Shown here one piece after another: positions 37,585 through 47,038 of a DNA stretch of 64,000 nucleotides (the first letter of the stretch is position 1; every line of letters begins with the position of its first letter). Origin of the DNA: an uncultured Pseudomonadota bacterium (GTDB lineage: Bacteria; Bdellovibrionota_B; Oligoflexia; Oligoflexales; CAIYRB01); the NCBI GenBank assembly GCA_903928445.1, contig CAIYRB010000145.1, forward strand, positions 62,001-126,000. Direction: 5' to 3'. The translations under genes were made by a program, and so were the position numbers. The notes below the pieces were generated by a model, which did not search any database, was not told the origin of the DNA, and saw only the letters and a program-made list of their open reading frames with translations.

Positions 37585-38361
37585 ATGGACGTCGCCGTAA
37601 ATCGCCAAAAGCTGAGCCCCAGGCCAGGATCCTTCATGCGATGCGTGCTTGCGGCCTTGCCCATGCTTATCGCTACATCGGCGCATGGCGCCGCACTCAA
37701 GGCGGTTGACACCGTACTTGATCGATTGGAAAAGCGCCTCTTAGACCAGGAGGCTGATGGCCTGACCTTTGGCGAACGGCAGAACGATCCCTCCTTTCTC
37801 CGCGTTCCTGAAGAGGCCGCACCAAAGAAATCCTATCGCTTCGGCAGTAGCAGGATCGAGGCAACACCCAAGCAAATCGAGCGGCTAAAGGACGTCGGTA
37901 AACTCGTTGGAGATCTGGAGTCCCAGGTTGACCAACTTGCCAGCAACGTGCAAAAGACCAAACAATCGGTCGTTGATGATGCGGCGATCGACAACTTCGT
38001 CACCCTAGCGGCCCAGCTCGGCGACACTGATGCCGCGGCGATTAAAAACCTCACCATCAAGCTTGATGGCTTTGAACTCTACGCCCTTTCCGATAGCTCG
38101 GGCCTGTGGCTTCCGAGCAAAAACCTGCCGATTTACGCCGGGCCGCTGCAGCCAGGGACGCACCGCGTGGACCTAGAAGTGCGCCTCGTCATGCGCCAAG
38201 TCCAAGACCTACCGCTCAATGGTGATATCTACCGTTTCATCAATAAGACCTTCGATATCACGGTCGCCGGCGCTCGCGGCAACGCGAGGTACATCATTGC
38301 CATTAAGGCCCCAGAGAAGCTTGGTGACACCGCCGATGCAACCTTAAAGGAAGCCATTTAA
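37585..38361 (+). CDS. Periplasmic coiled-coil protein of unknown function
   Basis: About 258 residues from ATG 37585 (GAGG upstream), 7 nt after the transglycosylase. A signal peptide (LAALPMLIATSAHG) is followed by a helical/coiled-coil stretch (~90-145, KDVGKLVGDLESQVDQLASNVQ) and then a beta-rich domain with YAGPLQPGTHRVDLEVRLV, which looks like a carbohydrate-binding-like or Ig-like sandwich. Its stop overlaps the next start (TAATG). Not recognised as a named family. Confidence 0.75.
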   Translation: MDVAVNRQKLSPRPGSFMRCVLAALPMLIATSAHGAALKAVDTVLDRLEKRLLDQEADGLTFGERQNDPSFLRVPEEAAPKKSYRFGSSRIEATPKQIERLKDVGKLVGDLESQVDQLASNVQKTKQSVVDDAAIDNFVTLAAQLGDTDAAAIKNLTIKLDGFELYALSDSSGLWLPSKNLPIYAGPLQPGTHRVDLEVRLVMRQVQDLPLNGDIYRFINKTFDITVAGARGNARYIIAIKAPEKLGDTADATLKEAI

Positions 38362-40997
38362 TGCTCGCTCTGGTGGCTAAAACCTTGCCTGGCTGGCGTC
38401 GCGCTGCCTCCCTAGCGCTCCTGTGCGTGGCTGCCTTGGTGTCCGTGGCTCGTGCCGCGACTGAAGACGCAGTACCGCGTGATCCCCATGATGCAGGTCC
38501 AGCAGCCGAGCAAGTGCCTGCCAGCCCTGCCGCCGAGGAGCAAGATTTAAAAAGCAAAGAGCCTCCAGAACAAGCCGCGGTAACCTCCGAAGTCGCTACG
38601 GACGTGGTCAAGGCCGACGAACCCGCAGGTGAGAAAGGTGACGAGGACGAGAAGCCGCTTGAGGCGAAGGGTGAGGAGCAGCCTCTCACTCCTACCAGCG
38701 CGGCGCCTCAAGTGGTTCAGTCCGAGGCGCATCCAAGCGCGCCGCAGCCGGCGAAAAAATCACCGCCATCTGGCTTGCTCGCCGCTCCGGAAACGGAGTT
38801 GGCCTTGGCCAAAACCGAACTGGATAACCTCACTCGCCGCCTCGCCACGGCCAATCAACTCGCTGGTCGCCTCGGCCTAGGGCCGCAGACGGCATCGGCT
38901 GAACGGTCGTGGCGGAATGCGCAAAACTTTTTCGCGCACCAAGAGTGGGACTCTACGGTGCGTGAACTGAGTAACTACCTGAGTCAGACGCAAGTTCCGC
39001 AGATCAAGAACTACCTGCGGGCGCAGTTTATGCTCGGTCACTCCTACGAAGAGATGGGGTATAAGAGCAAGGGACTACGCGCCTACTTTCGCTATCTGGC
39101 GACGTTTCTTACCGCCAAGGAGCAAGACCATGCAGAATTAGTCGAGGTCCTACGCCGGATGATTCCCTTGGCGACTTCGGATGTCCAAGGTCAAAATGAG
39201 CTCCGGGAGCTGCTGGCTTCGGTGACCAGCCTGGAGCTGCCCAAAGAAGTGCAGCCCTTGGTCTATTTCTATGCCGCCAAGGCCGCCGCCAATAGCGCCG
39301 AGACGGCCCTGGCGCAAAGCTGGCTAGAGAATGCCGCTGCTGCACCCAATGAGCCTGTATTGAAGGCTAAAGCGCTTTATATGGAAGCCCTACTCGCCCT
39401 CGGTCGTAAGGACTTTGACCGGGCAAAGGATCTCCTGAGTGAGGTCATCCAAACCGATCAAGATGGTGCCAGCCGCGACCTCGCACGCCTTGCCTTGGCC
39501 CGCCTAGCGGTGCATCAAAAGGAGCGCGACACGGCCCTTAAGTATTACGCGCTGATAGGTGAAGCATCGACCGCGTTCAAGGCAGCGACGTTTGAAAGTA
39601 TCTATGTTCATCTCGATCTCAAGCAAGACTCCCTTGCACGCAGCAAGTCCTTACTTTATCTGGCGCGCTGGCCGGAGGGCGCCGATGCCTTACAGCTGCG
39701 CATGCTGATGGCTTATCTCGACATGCGGGCTGGTGACTTGGCATCTGCGACCACTTCGATTAAGGCCGCCGATAGCCGACTAAAGGACATCCATAGCTAT
39801 TTGACGACCAGGGTATCGGGCGCAAACAAGGTTAACCAAACGATGTTGACCGATCTGATGACTCTGACTGGTGGGCAGCTGCCACTCTCTCCTGCAGTTA
39901 AGGACGCGACCAAACTCTTTGGACGGCTCGCAGAGGTGACGCGTCGACTGGCTGATATTCGTGGACACATACGCAATATCTTGTTTACGATCGGCAGAGC
40001 CAATGTGGAACAGCTCCGGCCGTTTTGGGTCAATCGGGCCGAGCAGCTGGGTACGCTGGGTGAGGACCTGCTTAAGGTCGGTCAACGCCTGGTTGCGGCA
40101 GAAACCTTGCTCTATCAAAGCCGTCTGAGTCCCGTGGCGCAGCAGCAGCTAGGAGCCTCGGAAAAGCGGCGGTTTCGCCTGCTGACTCCTGCTGCCGCCA
40201 GCCACAGGCAGGTGCAAAACTGGGGGTCTTTTGCGGCGTTTGCCGAGCTGACGCGCAATCTGGCCACAGCTCAGGACAAATTATGGAATGCTCAAGCGCA
40301 GCTGACGGCAGCACGCTTCATCTCGGCCACCGCCAATAAAGGCGTGCCGAGTCCCAGGTCGAAGAACCTTGGCGAACTGACGACTAAAGTCACGCAACTG
40401 CGCGAGAGATTAGCCAAGGGCGTCGAAATGCTGCGACGGGCCCGTGTCGAGGAGTTAGCGGTCGCTAGTCCGCACCAGTCGACGGCAAAATTCATCGCGC
40501 AGTATGCTGCTTCCTTGCACGCCGAGTCCCAGATCCTAGGACGAGCTCGGGATGAGGTCACGACCACGGCACAAAAGCTAAGTGCCGAGGACGGGTCAAA
40601 GGCATGGGTACAGTGGGAGTTTCTGATGAAAGACCTGTTCCAGCAGCTGGGGGGCTTAGGTCAAGAAACAAAGTCTGGATTATCGACCCTGCTTGCCGAA
40701 CTCGACAGCGAAGAACGTGCCCATGGTGCCATGGAGCAACGTCTGAGGGAAACGGCTGGTATCCTTGAGGCCGAACTCGGTGTGTCGATGTCGGGCATTA
40801 TCGATCAATACTCGAGGGCCATCGATGCGCGCTTTGCCCGCAATCAGAAGTGGCAGGGCGATATTCATTGGCTTACGTTTAATAGCAAGGTTGACGAAGC
40901 GAAAAAGCTGCAGGACCAGACCGATCTTGAACAGCAGATTCTTCGCGATAATCTGCTCGATCTGCAACAAGGAGCGCTGTGGTCATGGCCAAAATAA
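38361..40997 (+). CDS. Large periplasmic TPR/coiled-coil protein
   Basis: An 878-residue protein with an N-terminal signal peptide (LALLCVAALVSVARA). Residues ~35-140 are charged and Pro/Ala/Glu-rich, like a spacer through the periplasm. From ~140 on it is helical: TPR-type pairs in ~180-480 (ARAYFRYLATFL, AKALYMEALLALGRKDFDRAKDLLSEVI) and coiled-coil-like helices in ~520-870. No enzyme motif. Translationally coupled to both neighbours. Long periplasmic TPR proteins of this kind occur in trans-envelope machines such as the myxobacterial Glt complex; relationship here is inferred from layout only. Confidence 0.75.
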   Translation: MLALVAKTLPGWRRAASLALLCVAALVSVARAATEDAVPRDPHDAGPAAEQVPASPAAEEQDLKSKEPPEQAAVTSEVATDVVKADEPAGEKGDEDEKPLEAKGEEQPLTPTSAAPQVVQSEAHPSAPQPAKKSPPSGLLAAPETELALAKTELDNLTRRLATANQLAGRLGLGPQTASAERSWRNAQNFFAHQEWDSTVRELSNYLSQTQVPQIKNYLRAQFMLGHSYEEMGYKSKGLRAYFRYLATFLTAKEQDHAELVEVLRRMIPLATSDVQGQNELRELLASVTSLELPKEVQPLVYFYAAKAAANSAETALAQSWLENAAAAPNEPVLKAKALYMEALLALGRKDFDRAKDLLSEVIQTDQDGASRDLARLALARLAVHQKERDTALKYYALIGEASTAFKAATFESIYVHLDLKQDSLARSKSLLYLARWPEGADALQLRMLMAYLDMRAGDLASATTSIKAADSRLKDIHSYLTTRVSGANKVNQTMLTDLMTLTGGQLPLSPAVKDATKLFGRLAEVTRRLADIRGHIRNILFTIGRANVEQLRPFWVNRAEQLGTLGEDLLKVGQRLVAAETLLYQSRLSPVAQQQLGASEKRRFRLLTPAAASHRQVQNWGSFAAFAELTRNLATAQDKLWNAQAQLTAARFISATANKGVPSPRSKNLGELTTKVTQLRERLAKGVEMLRRARVEELAVASPHQSTAKFIAQYAASLHAESQILGRARDEVTTTAQKLSAEDGSKAWVQWEFLMKDLFQQLGGLGQETKSGLSTLLAELDSEERAHGAMEQRLRETAGILEAELGVSMSGIIDQYSRAIDARFARNQKWQGDIHWLTFNSKVDEAKKLQDQTDLEQQILRDNLLDLQQGALWSWPK

Positions 40998-43900
40998 TCA
41001 TCCCCTTATGTTTGGCCCTAGGCTTGATGGTCCAAGCGCAGATTGCGCTCGCTGGGGCGCCTGAATTTCCGCCTGAGGTGGTCGATGCCAAGGCTGTGGA
41101 TGCCTTTCGCAATTATTGGAATGCCTTTGAAGCCTATGAGCAAAACCTGTTGAAGGACGGGCAAAAGCAATTCGCCCAAGAATGGGAAAGCGTTAAAAGG
41201 ACGTACCAAAAGGCGCAGTCCAAGGTCACCGCCGAGCAGCTTGATGCGCTGCAGAAGTCAGCGGCAAAATATCGGCAGCACCTGAGCGAGCACGAAGATG
41301 CCAGCAACCGCTCCTATGTCATGCTTAACTTGGCGCAGATCCTCACTTTGATTGGTGATATTCAGGCCGCCGATGACGCTGACGCCGGGACCTTTGCCAG
41401 GGAGGAGGCGTTGACGCTCCTTCGCGAGGTCGAGGAGGGGCCAAAGACCTTCCCATATCGCGAGCAGGCCATGTATCTGAGGGCAACGGTCTTCGAAGTG
41501 CTTAAACGCGAAGACGCGGCCCTGGTGATTTGGCAATTGCTTGCCGAGCAGGCGCAATCGACGATTTACGGTGTCCATGCGCGTGCCCAGCTGGGCGATC
41601 ATATGTTCAAGCGGGAACGGCCCGGCGAAGCCATGCGAGCCTATCAGAGGGCGCTAAGTTTATTGGCCAAGATCGATGTCGAAGATGGCGAGTTTGAGCG
41701 CTTGCGCCTCAACTACCGCTTGGCCTGGGCGGCCTACCGAGCAGGTGAGGTCGACGTCGTCATCACTGCGGCAAGCGACCTGCTGCAGCCGACAACACAC
41801 AGTAGATCGGCGGAAGAGCGGCAAAAGACCCAACAGGATGCCGTCGATTTGATCGGTGATTCGCTCTATGAACACAACGTGATGAGTAAGACTCTGGCGA
41901 TCCTCGGGCGTCGCGAGTTTTCGGCCTACGCGGGAGCCATCGGACTGCGTACCCAAAAGCGCCAGAGTGCGAGTGGGGTCTATGCCGCATCGAGTGAACT
42001 TGGCGAGTCCCTGCATCAGATGGTGCCGATGGCCAAGGAGATGCCTGAGAGCCTGCAGATGACCGCAGATGCCTGGGAAAAGCTGGGCAAGGTCGACAAG
42101 CGCTTACAAAACCTGGAACGCTTGGCATTGCTGCTGCCGACGCAAAGCCTGTGGCGTGCTCGGCACAAGGACGACTTGGTCAGCATTCGTAGCATGGAGG
42201 AGCGTTCGAGTAAGGCCGCAGCGGCCGTCGCCACGGCGCACTACGACTTGGGACTAGCTTCGGGAAATCCCGCCGCCTTTGCCTCGGCCGCCGCGTTTTA
42301 CGAGATTCTTCTCGACTTCGCCGCCAACGACCCCGCCGCCAACCAGTGGCGTTTGCGGCAGGCCCATTGCCAGTTCTTTGCCGGTAAGAATGACGACGCG
42401 GCGCTGCTCTATGCGCACCTGAAGACCGACTTCAAGGTGGACCAAGAGACCTTACAGATCGCCTCCTACCAGCTCGTACTGACCAACGAGAAGCGCTGGC
42501 GCGATGCCTTTTCCAAAGCGACCGAAAGAGCTGAGGACCCGTATAAGGATCCGGCAACCCTTGCCGTGTTGACCGAGCTGGAGCGTAGTATCGATGAATT
42601 TGCTGCCAGGTTCCCGGCTCAGAGTCGCTCCATCGATCTGCTACTGGTTGGAGCAAGTGCCAACCGCGACATGAACCGCTTTGACGGTGCGAGCAAATAT
42701 TGGCAGCGGGTCTTAGTGTCGCAGCCAAGTCCAGCACAACGGTCGCTTGCCGTTCGGGGTATGGTGATCGCCAGTCTGAAGACGGGGTCTTCGGCTGATG
42801 TGGTCGAACTGGCTCGCCGCTATTTGAAGCTGGAGGACTGGAATGCTCTTGGTTTAACCGTCGGAAATGAGTTGCGCGGCGTACTGTCGGCAGCGACGCT
42901 AGACGAAGGTAAACGCCTCAACGATACCGGACACGTGCTCGAAGCGGGCGTGCTCTTGACGATGATCGCTCAAGAATTCGACGCCTTGCCCGAACGCGAC
43001 CGGATCTACCGCGATGGTGCCTATATGCTTGCTATAGCCGGTGAGTGGGCCAGTGCGGAAAAAGCCGCCACCGCCTACTTTGCGGCAGGCCTCGAGGCCA
43101 ATAGGGGGGATATGACCTATCTGCTCGCTCGGGCCCAGGAATACCAACTGCGTCTGCATGACTCTGCAGGTCACTATTTGGAATTGGGTGAACGCTTTCC
43201 GCGGCACGGCCGAGCTGCAACCAGTTTGAACCGCGCCGAGCGCTTGGCCGTTGCCGAGGCCGATTTTACCATTGCTGCCCGTGCTGCGATTCTGTTGGCT
43301 GAGCGCGAGGCGACGCCGGCGAAGCGACTAAAGGACTATGCTCGCGCCGCGGACTACCTAGAAAAGGACGGCAATGTGAAGCGGGCACTTGCCGTGGCCC
43401 GTAAAGGTCAGCGCAGCAGCAAGATCGGTGCCGAACGTTTGCGGGCGGAGGTGTTGGTCGCGCGTCTAGCCTATAAGAATGGTGAGGAGCAAGAAGCCCT
43501 GGATAGCCTGAATATTCTGGCCAGGCAGATCGAACGACAGCGCGACAAACTGAAGGCGGAGGACTACGCGTCGATTGCCGGCGAGGTGCATACGCTACTG
43601 GGCGACGAAGAACGACGCAAGTTCGAGGACTTTCGCATCCAAGACCGCGGTGGTGACTTAACCGGCAATGTCGAACAAAAGACACGTTACTTCCAGGGGC
43701 TGGTGACCGAATACGATAAGGCGGCCGCAGCCGGTGATCCGCGCTGGGCCAGTGAAGCGCGGTTTCAACTCGGTCGTAGTGCTGAGGCACTCGCCGATGA
43801 GGTGGCTGGTGTCCCGGTCCGAAGCGGAGAGCCGGTCAACCTCCGGTCGCACAGTCGCTATAATGCGCAGATTCAGCGCCTGCAAGCCTTGGCGCGGCGT

Positions 43901-44080
43901 TACTATAGTACCAATGTGCTGATTGCACGTAAGGACCCTGGCCGTTACCGCGGCAATGACTGGGTCAAAAAGTCCTCGCTGCGACTGAGCGGTGAGGCTG
44001 CGGCGAACCCTGAGGCGCGGCATCAAGAGATCATGCCTGCTTCGGTGCAAAACACTCTGCCCTCGGACTGGAGTCTTTAG
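40985..44080 (+). CDS. Very large periplasmic TPR protein
   Basis: About 1031 residues. GTG 40979 and ATG 40985 are both possible after AAGGAG; the ATG is chosen. A signal peptide (IIIPLCLALGLMVQAQIALA) leads into almost continuous TPR-like helical pairs (for example REQAMYLRATVFEVLKREDAALVIWQLL and AARAAILLAEREATPAKRLKDYARAADYLEK). The gene overlaps the end of the 878-residue protein gene and is followed after 1 nt by a TPR lipoprotein gene. Probably a scaffold spanning the periplasm. In size and neighbours it is reminiscent of the large periplasmic TPR component of gliding-motility complexes, but no diagnostic motif confirms it. Confidence 0.75.
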   Translation: MAKIIIPLCLALGLMVQAQIALAGAPEFPPEVVDAKAVDAFRNYWNAFEAYEQNLLKDGQKQFAQEWESVKRTYQKAQSKVTAEQLDALQKSAAKYRQHLSEHEDASNRSYVMLNLAQILTLIGDIQAADDADAGTFAREEALTLLREVEEGPKTFPYREQAMYLRATVFEVLKREDAALVIWQLLAEQAQSTIYGVHARAQLGDHMFKRERPGEAMRAYQRALSLLAKIDVEDGEFERLRLNYRLAWAAYRAGEVDVVITAASDLLQPTTHSRSAEERQKTQQDAVDLIGDSLYEHNVMSKTLAILGRREFSAYAGAIGLRTQKRQSASGVYAASSELGESLHQMVPMAKEMPESLQMTADAWEKLGKVDKRLQNLERLALLLPTQSLWRARHKDDLVSIRSMEERSSKAAAAVATAHYDLGLASGNPAAFASAAAFYEILLDFAANDPAANQWRLRQAHCQFFAGKNDDAALLYAHLKTDFKVDQETLQIASYQLVLTNEKRWRDAFSKATERAEDPYKDPATLAVLTELERSIDEFAARFPAQSRSIDLLLVGASANRDMNRFDGASKYWQRVLVSQPSPAQRSLAVRGMVIASLKTGSSADVVELARRYLKLEDWNALGLTVGNELRGVLSAATLDEGKRLNDTGHVLEAGVLLTMIAQEFDALPERDRIYRDGAYMLAIAGEWASAEKAATAYFAAGLEANRGDMTYLLARAQEYQLRLHDSAGHYLELGERFPRHGRAATSLNRAERLAVAEADFTIAARAAILLAEREATPAKRLKDYARAADYLEKDGNVKRALAVARKGQRSSKIGAERLRAEVLVARLAYKNGEEQEALDSLNILARQIERQRDKLKAEDYASIAGEVHTLLGDEERRKFEDFRIQDRGGDLTGNVEQKTRYFQGLVTEYDKAAAAGDPRWASEARFQLGRSAEALADEVAGVPVRSGEPVNLRSHSRYNAQIQRLQALARRYYSTNVLIARKDPGRYRGNDWVKKSSLRLSGEAAANPEARHQEIMPASVQNTLPSDWSL

Positions 44081-44081
44081 T

Positions 44082-45296
44082 ATGCAGCTTCGGATGCTCA
44101 CACTACTTATGTCCCTGATTGCAACTATGAGCTGTGCGTCCTCGTCGCACAGCCGATCCGAAGAACCCGAGGATAATCTGGATGTCGCAATGGACAAGTC
44201 GCCTTTGAAGGCGGTGCTGGCTAAGGCGGCAGAAGGCGAGGCTGGTACCCCTATCACTGCTCAGCCGCAGGCAAAGGTGAGTTTGGCTGCAGTGACGAAT
44301 TGGCAAGCCTTTTTTAAGGCGCCACCTACGGCGCTAGAGACTTCGGTGCTGGCGCATAAGCTCGAACATTGGCCGGACCCTGCCGGAGTCAAGGAGCTTC
44401 GCGGTAAAGGTCGTGCCGAGATGGCTATCGGCAGGCTCAGTGCGGCAGAGGTGAGCTTTCGCCAGGCGTTGCGCGTAGCCAGCGAAGACCTAGAAACGAT
44501 GCTCGACCTAGCTGCCCTATATTTGCGCCAACAAAAGCTGAATGAAGCCTTCGCGCTTTTGACTCAGGCCAAAGAGGTTATCAGTAGCAGCGATAGCGTT
44601 ACCCAGACCATCTTGATTAAGTACCGCTATACGCTAGCACTCGCTTTTATCGGGCGCGGCGAGCGCGACAAAGGTCATAGAATCCTTAGCGATCTAATCG
44701 GATTAGATAAGACCTTCACTCCGGCCTATGCCTCGCTAGCTTCGTCTTATTTGGCGATCGGTCGCGCCGGTGTCGCTGAGTTCGTCTTAAAACGCGGTCT
44801 CGATCGCGTCCAGGAAAATGCCAGTCTCATGAATTTAATGGGCGTGATTGCGCAACAAGCGCGGCAGCCCGAGGCCGCCCGCGTATGGTTCGATAAAGCT
44901 CTGAACGTCGCGCCGAACTATGCGCCGGCGTTGGTGAACCGCGCGGTTCTGAGCGCTGCTAATTTAGAATTCGCCGCCGCTGAGGAGGACCTGTTGCAAG
45001 CGCTGAAGGCTGATCCGCAGCAGGTCGATGCCCTGGTGGCTTTGGGCGTCGTGCAAAAGCGTCAGGGCAATATTTCCGGTGCCAAGGCTTCGTTTTCTAA
45101 GGCCGTTGATAGCGACCCAGACAACGCCTATGGTCGGTATAATCTGGCAGCCCTTTTGGCCGATGACCTCAAAAAGACCAATGAGGCCTTGCGCCTGTTC
45201 CATGAAGTGCTGCAAACCCCAGCCGCCAACTCCGAACTGAAGGAGTTGGCGCGATCCTATATCAACGATTTAACGCCACTTGGCAGTCGTTACTAG
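44082..45296 (+). CDS. TPR outer-membrane lipoprotein (GltE-like layout)
   Basis: About 404 residues from ATG 44082, 1 nt after the preceding stop. The signal peptide ends in a lipobox (ATMSC). A charged linker is followed by about six to eight canonical TPRs from residue ~105 (AIGRLSAAEVSFRQALRVA, PEAARVWFDKALNVAPNYAPALVN, GNISGAKASFSKAVDSDPDNA). TPR lipoproteins assemble or stabilise outer-membrane machines (for example pilotins PilF/PilW, or GltE in Myxococcus gliding). It ends the envelope operon. No terminator was obvious. Confidence 0.82.
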   Translation: MQLRMLTLLMSLIATMSCASSSHSRSEEPEDNLDVAMDKSPLKAVLAKAAEGEAGTPITAQPQAKVSLAAVTNWQAFFKAPPTALETSVLAHKLEHWPDPAGVKELRGKGRAEMAIGRLSAAEVSFRQALRVASEDLETMLDLAALYLRQQKLNEAFALLTQAKEVISSSDSVTQTILIKYRYTLALAFIGRGERDKGHRILSDLIGLDKTFTPAYASLASSYLAIGRAGVAEFVLKRGLDRVQENASLMNLMGVIAQQARQPEAARVWFDKALNVAPNYAPALVNRAVLSAANLEFAAAEEDLLQALKADPQQVDALVALGVVQKRQGNISGAKASFSKAVDSDPDNAYGRYNLAALLADDLKKTNEALRLFHEVLQTPAANSELKELARSYINDLTPLGSRY

Positions 45297-45395
45297 CTGA
45301 TTTTAAAGAAGTATATTATAAACGTAACAATCTTTACTAAAGCTTGTATGCCGACTGCCGATGAACACCCGAGTCTTTTACGATGAGGAGCGGAC

Positions 45396-45980
45396 ATGGC
45401 CACCGACAATCAGAACAAGCAAGACAATCAGCCGATTTTGATCGATGGTGACCGGTATTATGATCGGACCAGCTATATTTTGGTCATCGACGACGACAAC
45501 ACGTTGCTTAAGTTCTTCAAGATTCATTTAAACAAATTCTTTTCACGAGTCATCGTCGTCAAGAACGCCAAAGAAGCCATCGACACGCTGCGTGAGAAGG
45601 AAATCGATTTAGTGATATCTGATGTGCGTATGCCGCGCATGGATGGATTGCAGTTGATGCGGCGCGTTCGCCGGCACGATGCTGGCATTCCAGTGATGCT
45701 GATCAGTGGTGGCTTGTTGACGGAGGAAGAGTTGACGGTGGCGCAGGAAGAGGCTGACGGCTTTTTGCGCAAACCATTTTCGGTCGATGAGCTACATGCG
45801 TTTCTTGATCAAGGTATGGAAATGCGCGCCAAATACGTCCGTTTGGGCGAGTTTCTCCAGGACAAAACCCAGATCCGCAAGCTGCTCATTGGTCGCAGCA
45901 AGCTGGAAAAGCTCATCAAACCTGATGTCAAGATCGATGCCGTCAAAGCTCTGCTTCGCGAACTGAAGAAAGCCGGCTAA
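45396..45980 (+). CDS. Stand-alone response regulator with short C-terminal extension
   Basis: A 194-residue cytosolic protein. A ~25-residue lead is followed by a receiver domain (VIDDDNTLLKFF, SDVRMPRMDG with the phosphoacceptor Asp, MLISGG with the Ser, FLRKPF with the Lys). The last ~60 residues are helical and basic (DKTQIRKLLIGRSKLEKLI), without a DNA-binding or enzymatic domain. It may act by protein contact. It sits directly downstream of the TPR operon, so regulation of that machine is an attractive guess. GAGGAG precedes the ATG. Confidence 0.9.
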   Translation: MATDNQNKQDNQPILIDGDRYYDRTSYILVIDDDNTLLKFFKIHLNKFFSRVIVVKNAKEAIDTLREKEIDLVISDVRMPRMDGLQLMRRVRRHDAGIPVMLISGGLLTEEELTVAQEEADGFLRKPFSVDELHAFLDQGMEMRAKYVRLGEFLQDKTQIRKLLIGRSKLEKLIKPDVKIDAVKALLRELKKAG

Positions 45981-45986
45981 CGGCGC

Positions 45987-46418
45987 TCACGCGCGCTCGT
46001 ACCATTTCGCACCAAGTCCGATTGCGTGGGCAAATAAAGCTAAGAGCGCTGCTGAAAGCATTCCGCCAATCATGATGTCGATAAGAGAGGTCTCGCTCAT
46101 TGGACCAAGGCGTGCCTTGAGCATCATCCCTGGGCCCATGGCCAGTGTGCCAAGCAGTAGACCCGCCGTCTGCGTCGTTTTAACCGGTGATCCCCAGGTC
46201 GAATAGGGCATCGTCAGGCCAAAGCAGATATGCAGCAGCGCGAACAGATTGCTGTGACCATGTGCACTTTTATCTAGCATCAGCTGCCACGACTCGAGGA
46301 TGGCCCTATCATGGATAAACCCTTGACTGATATCTGTGGCGATAAAGGCGCCGGCCGCAGCGGCGCATGCCAGCACAAAAAAGCCACACATCATATTGAA
46401 AATGCCGAGCCTGGGCAT
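45987..46418 (-). CDS. Four-helix integral membrane protein, unknown
   Basis: A 143-residue protein with four hydrophobic helices, the first at residues 8-27 (CGFFVLACAAAAGAFIATDI). A conserved-looking His-rich loop (KSAHGHSNLFALLHICFGLTMP) suggests metal or heme contacts. It is 5 nt downstream of rppH on the same strand and convergent with the response regulator. No family name is given with confidence. Confidence 0.75.
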   Translation of the reverse strand: MPRLGIFNMMCGFFVLACAAAAGAFIATDISQGFIHDRAILESWQLMLDKSAHGHSNLFALLHICFGLTMPYSTWGSPVKTTQTAGLLLGTLAMGPGMMLKARLGPMSETSLIDIMIGGMLSAALLALFAHAIGLGAKWYERA

Positions 46419-46423
46419 GAGTT

Positions 46424-46945
46424 CTATCCGATCTGGGGGCGATGGTCCGCCGCCTTAGGTAGTATGCCTAGCGCTGCCAGACCCTGCTCGTAAGCACCTC
46501 GTTTAAAGTCGACGACAAGACGCAATGCCTCTTGCGGACTGACCCAAGCGAGGGCTTGGAATTCCTTGTCGCTGGCCTTGGCTAGATCTGGAACCTCACC
46601 GGCAGGCAGCTGCAGATGAAACCACACTTGGTCTTGGCCGCGGTATTTCTTGGCGATCTCGGTCTGCAGACCGGCGGGAAAGTAGTAACGGATCGTTCCT
46701 GCTGTCCGGCCGATGATGACGACACGTTTGACTCCTAGTTCTTCGTGCATCTCGCGTTGGACCGCAAGCTCTGGTGTTTCGCCGGGATCGATGCCGCCTT
46801 GTGGAAACTGCCAGGAACTGCTTGGATGGACCCGCTCGGCGACTAGGACCTGGCCGCCTTGGTTGGTGAAAACAGCAAGCACGCACGGTCTATAGATTGC
46901 TTCCAAAGCCCTACCTCGCTCTGCTCTATGGCTCGTTGCTAACAT
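46424..46945 (-). CDS. rppH: NUDIX hydrolase, RNA pyrophosphohydrolase RppH-like
   Basis: RppH removes pyrophosphate from the 5' end of mRNA and so triggers decay. The 173-residue ORF has a full Nudix box (GGIDPGETPELAVQREMHEELG) and the upstream WQFPQGG that marks the RppH/Ap4A-hydrolase branch, plus a C-terminal WVSPQEALRLVV block. ATG 46945 lacks a good ribosome site; an internal TTG at 46903 follows GGTAGGG closely and would begin MEAIYRPCV, which matches the family's usual short start, so that may be the real one. Followed by the membrane protein gene. Confidence 0.88.
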   Translation of the reverse strand: MLATSHRAERGRALEAIYRPCVLAVFTNQGGQVLVAERVHPSSSWQFPQGGIDPGETPELAVQREMHEELGVKRVVIIGRTAGTIRYYFPAGLQTEIAKKYRGQDQVWFHLQLPAGEVPDLAKASDKEFQALAWVSPQEALRLVVDFKRGAYEQGLAALGILPKAADHRPQIG

Positions 46946-47038
46946 GGTACAATACCCTAAGAGTCGGTGGTATCACCAGTCCGTAGTCCCTGTGATTGTC
47001 TTCCTCGGTTTGTCCTTGTTATTGTCGAGGTTCAGCCT

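Noticed and set aside
43658-44257. 199-aa minus-strand ORF at the TPR protein/TPR lipoprotein junction
   Set aside because: Antisense to two well-supported genes, with no signal peptide or family pattern.
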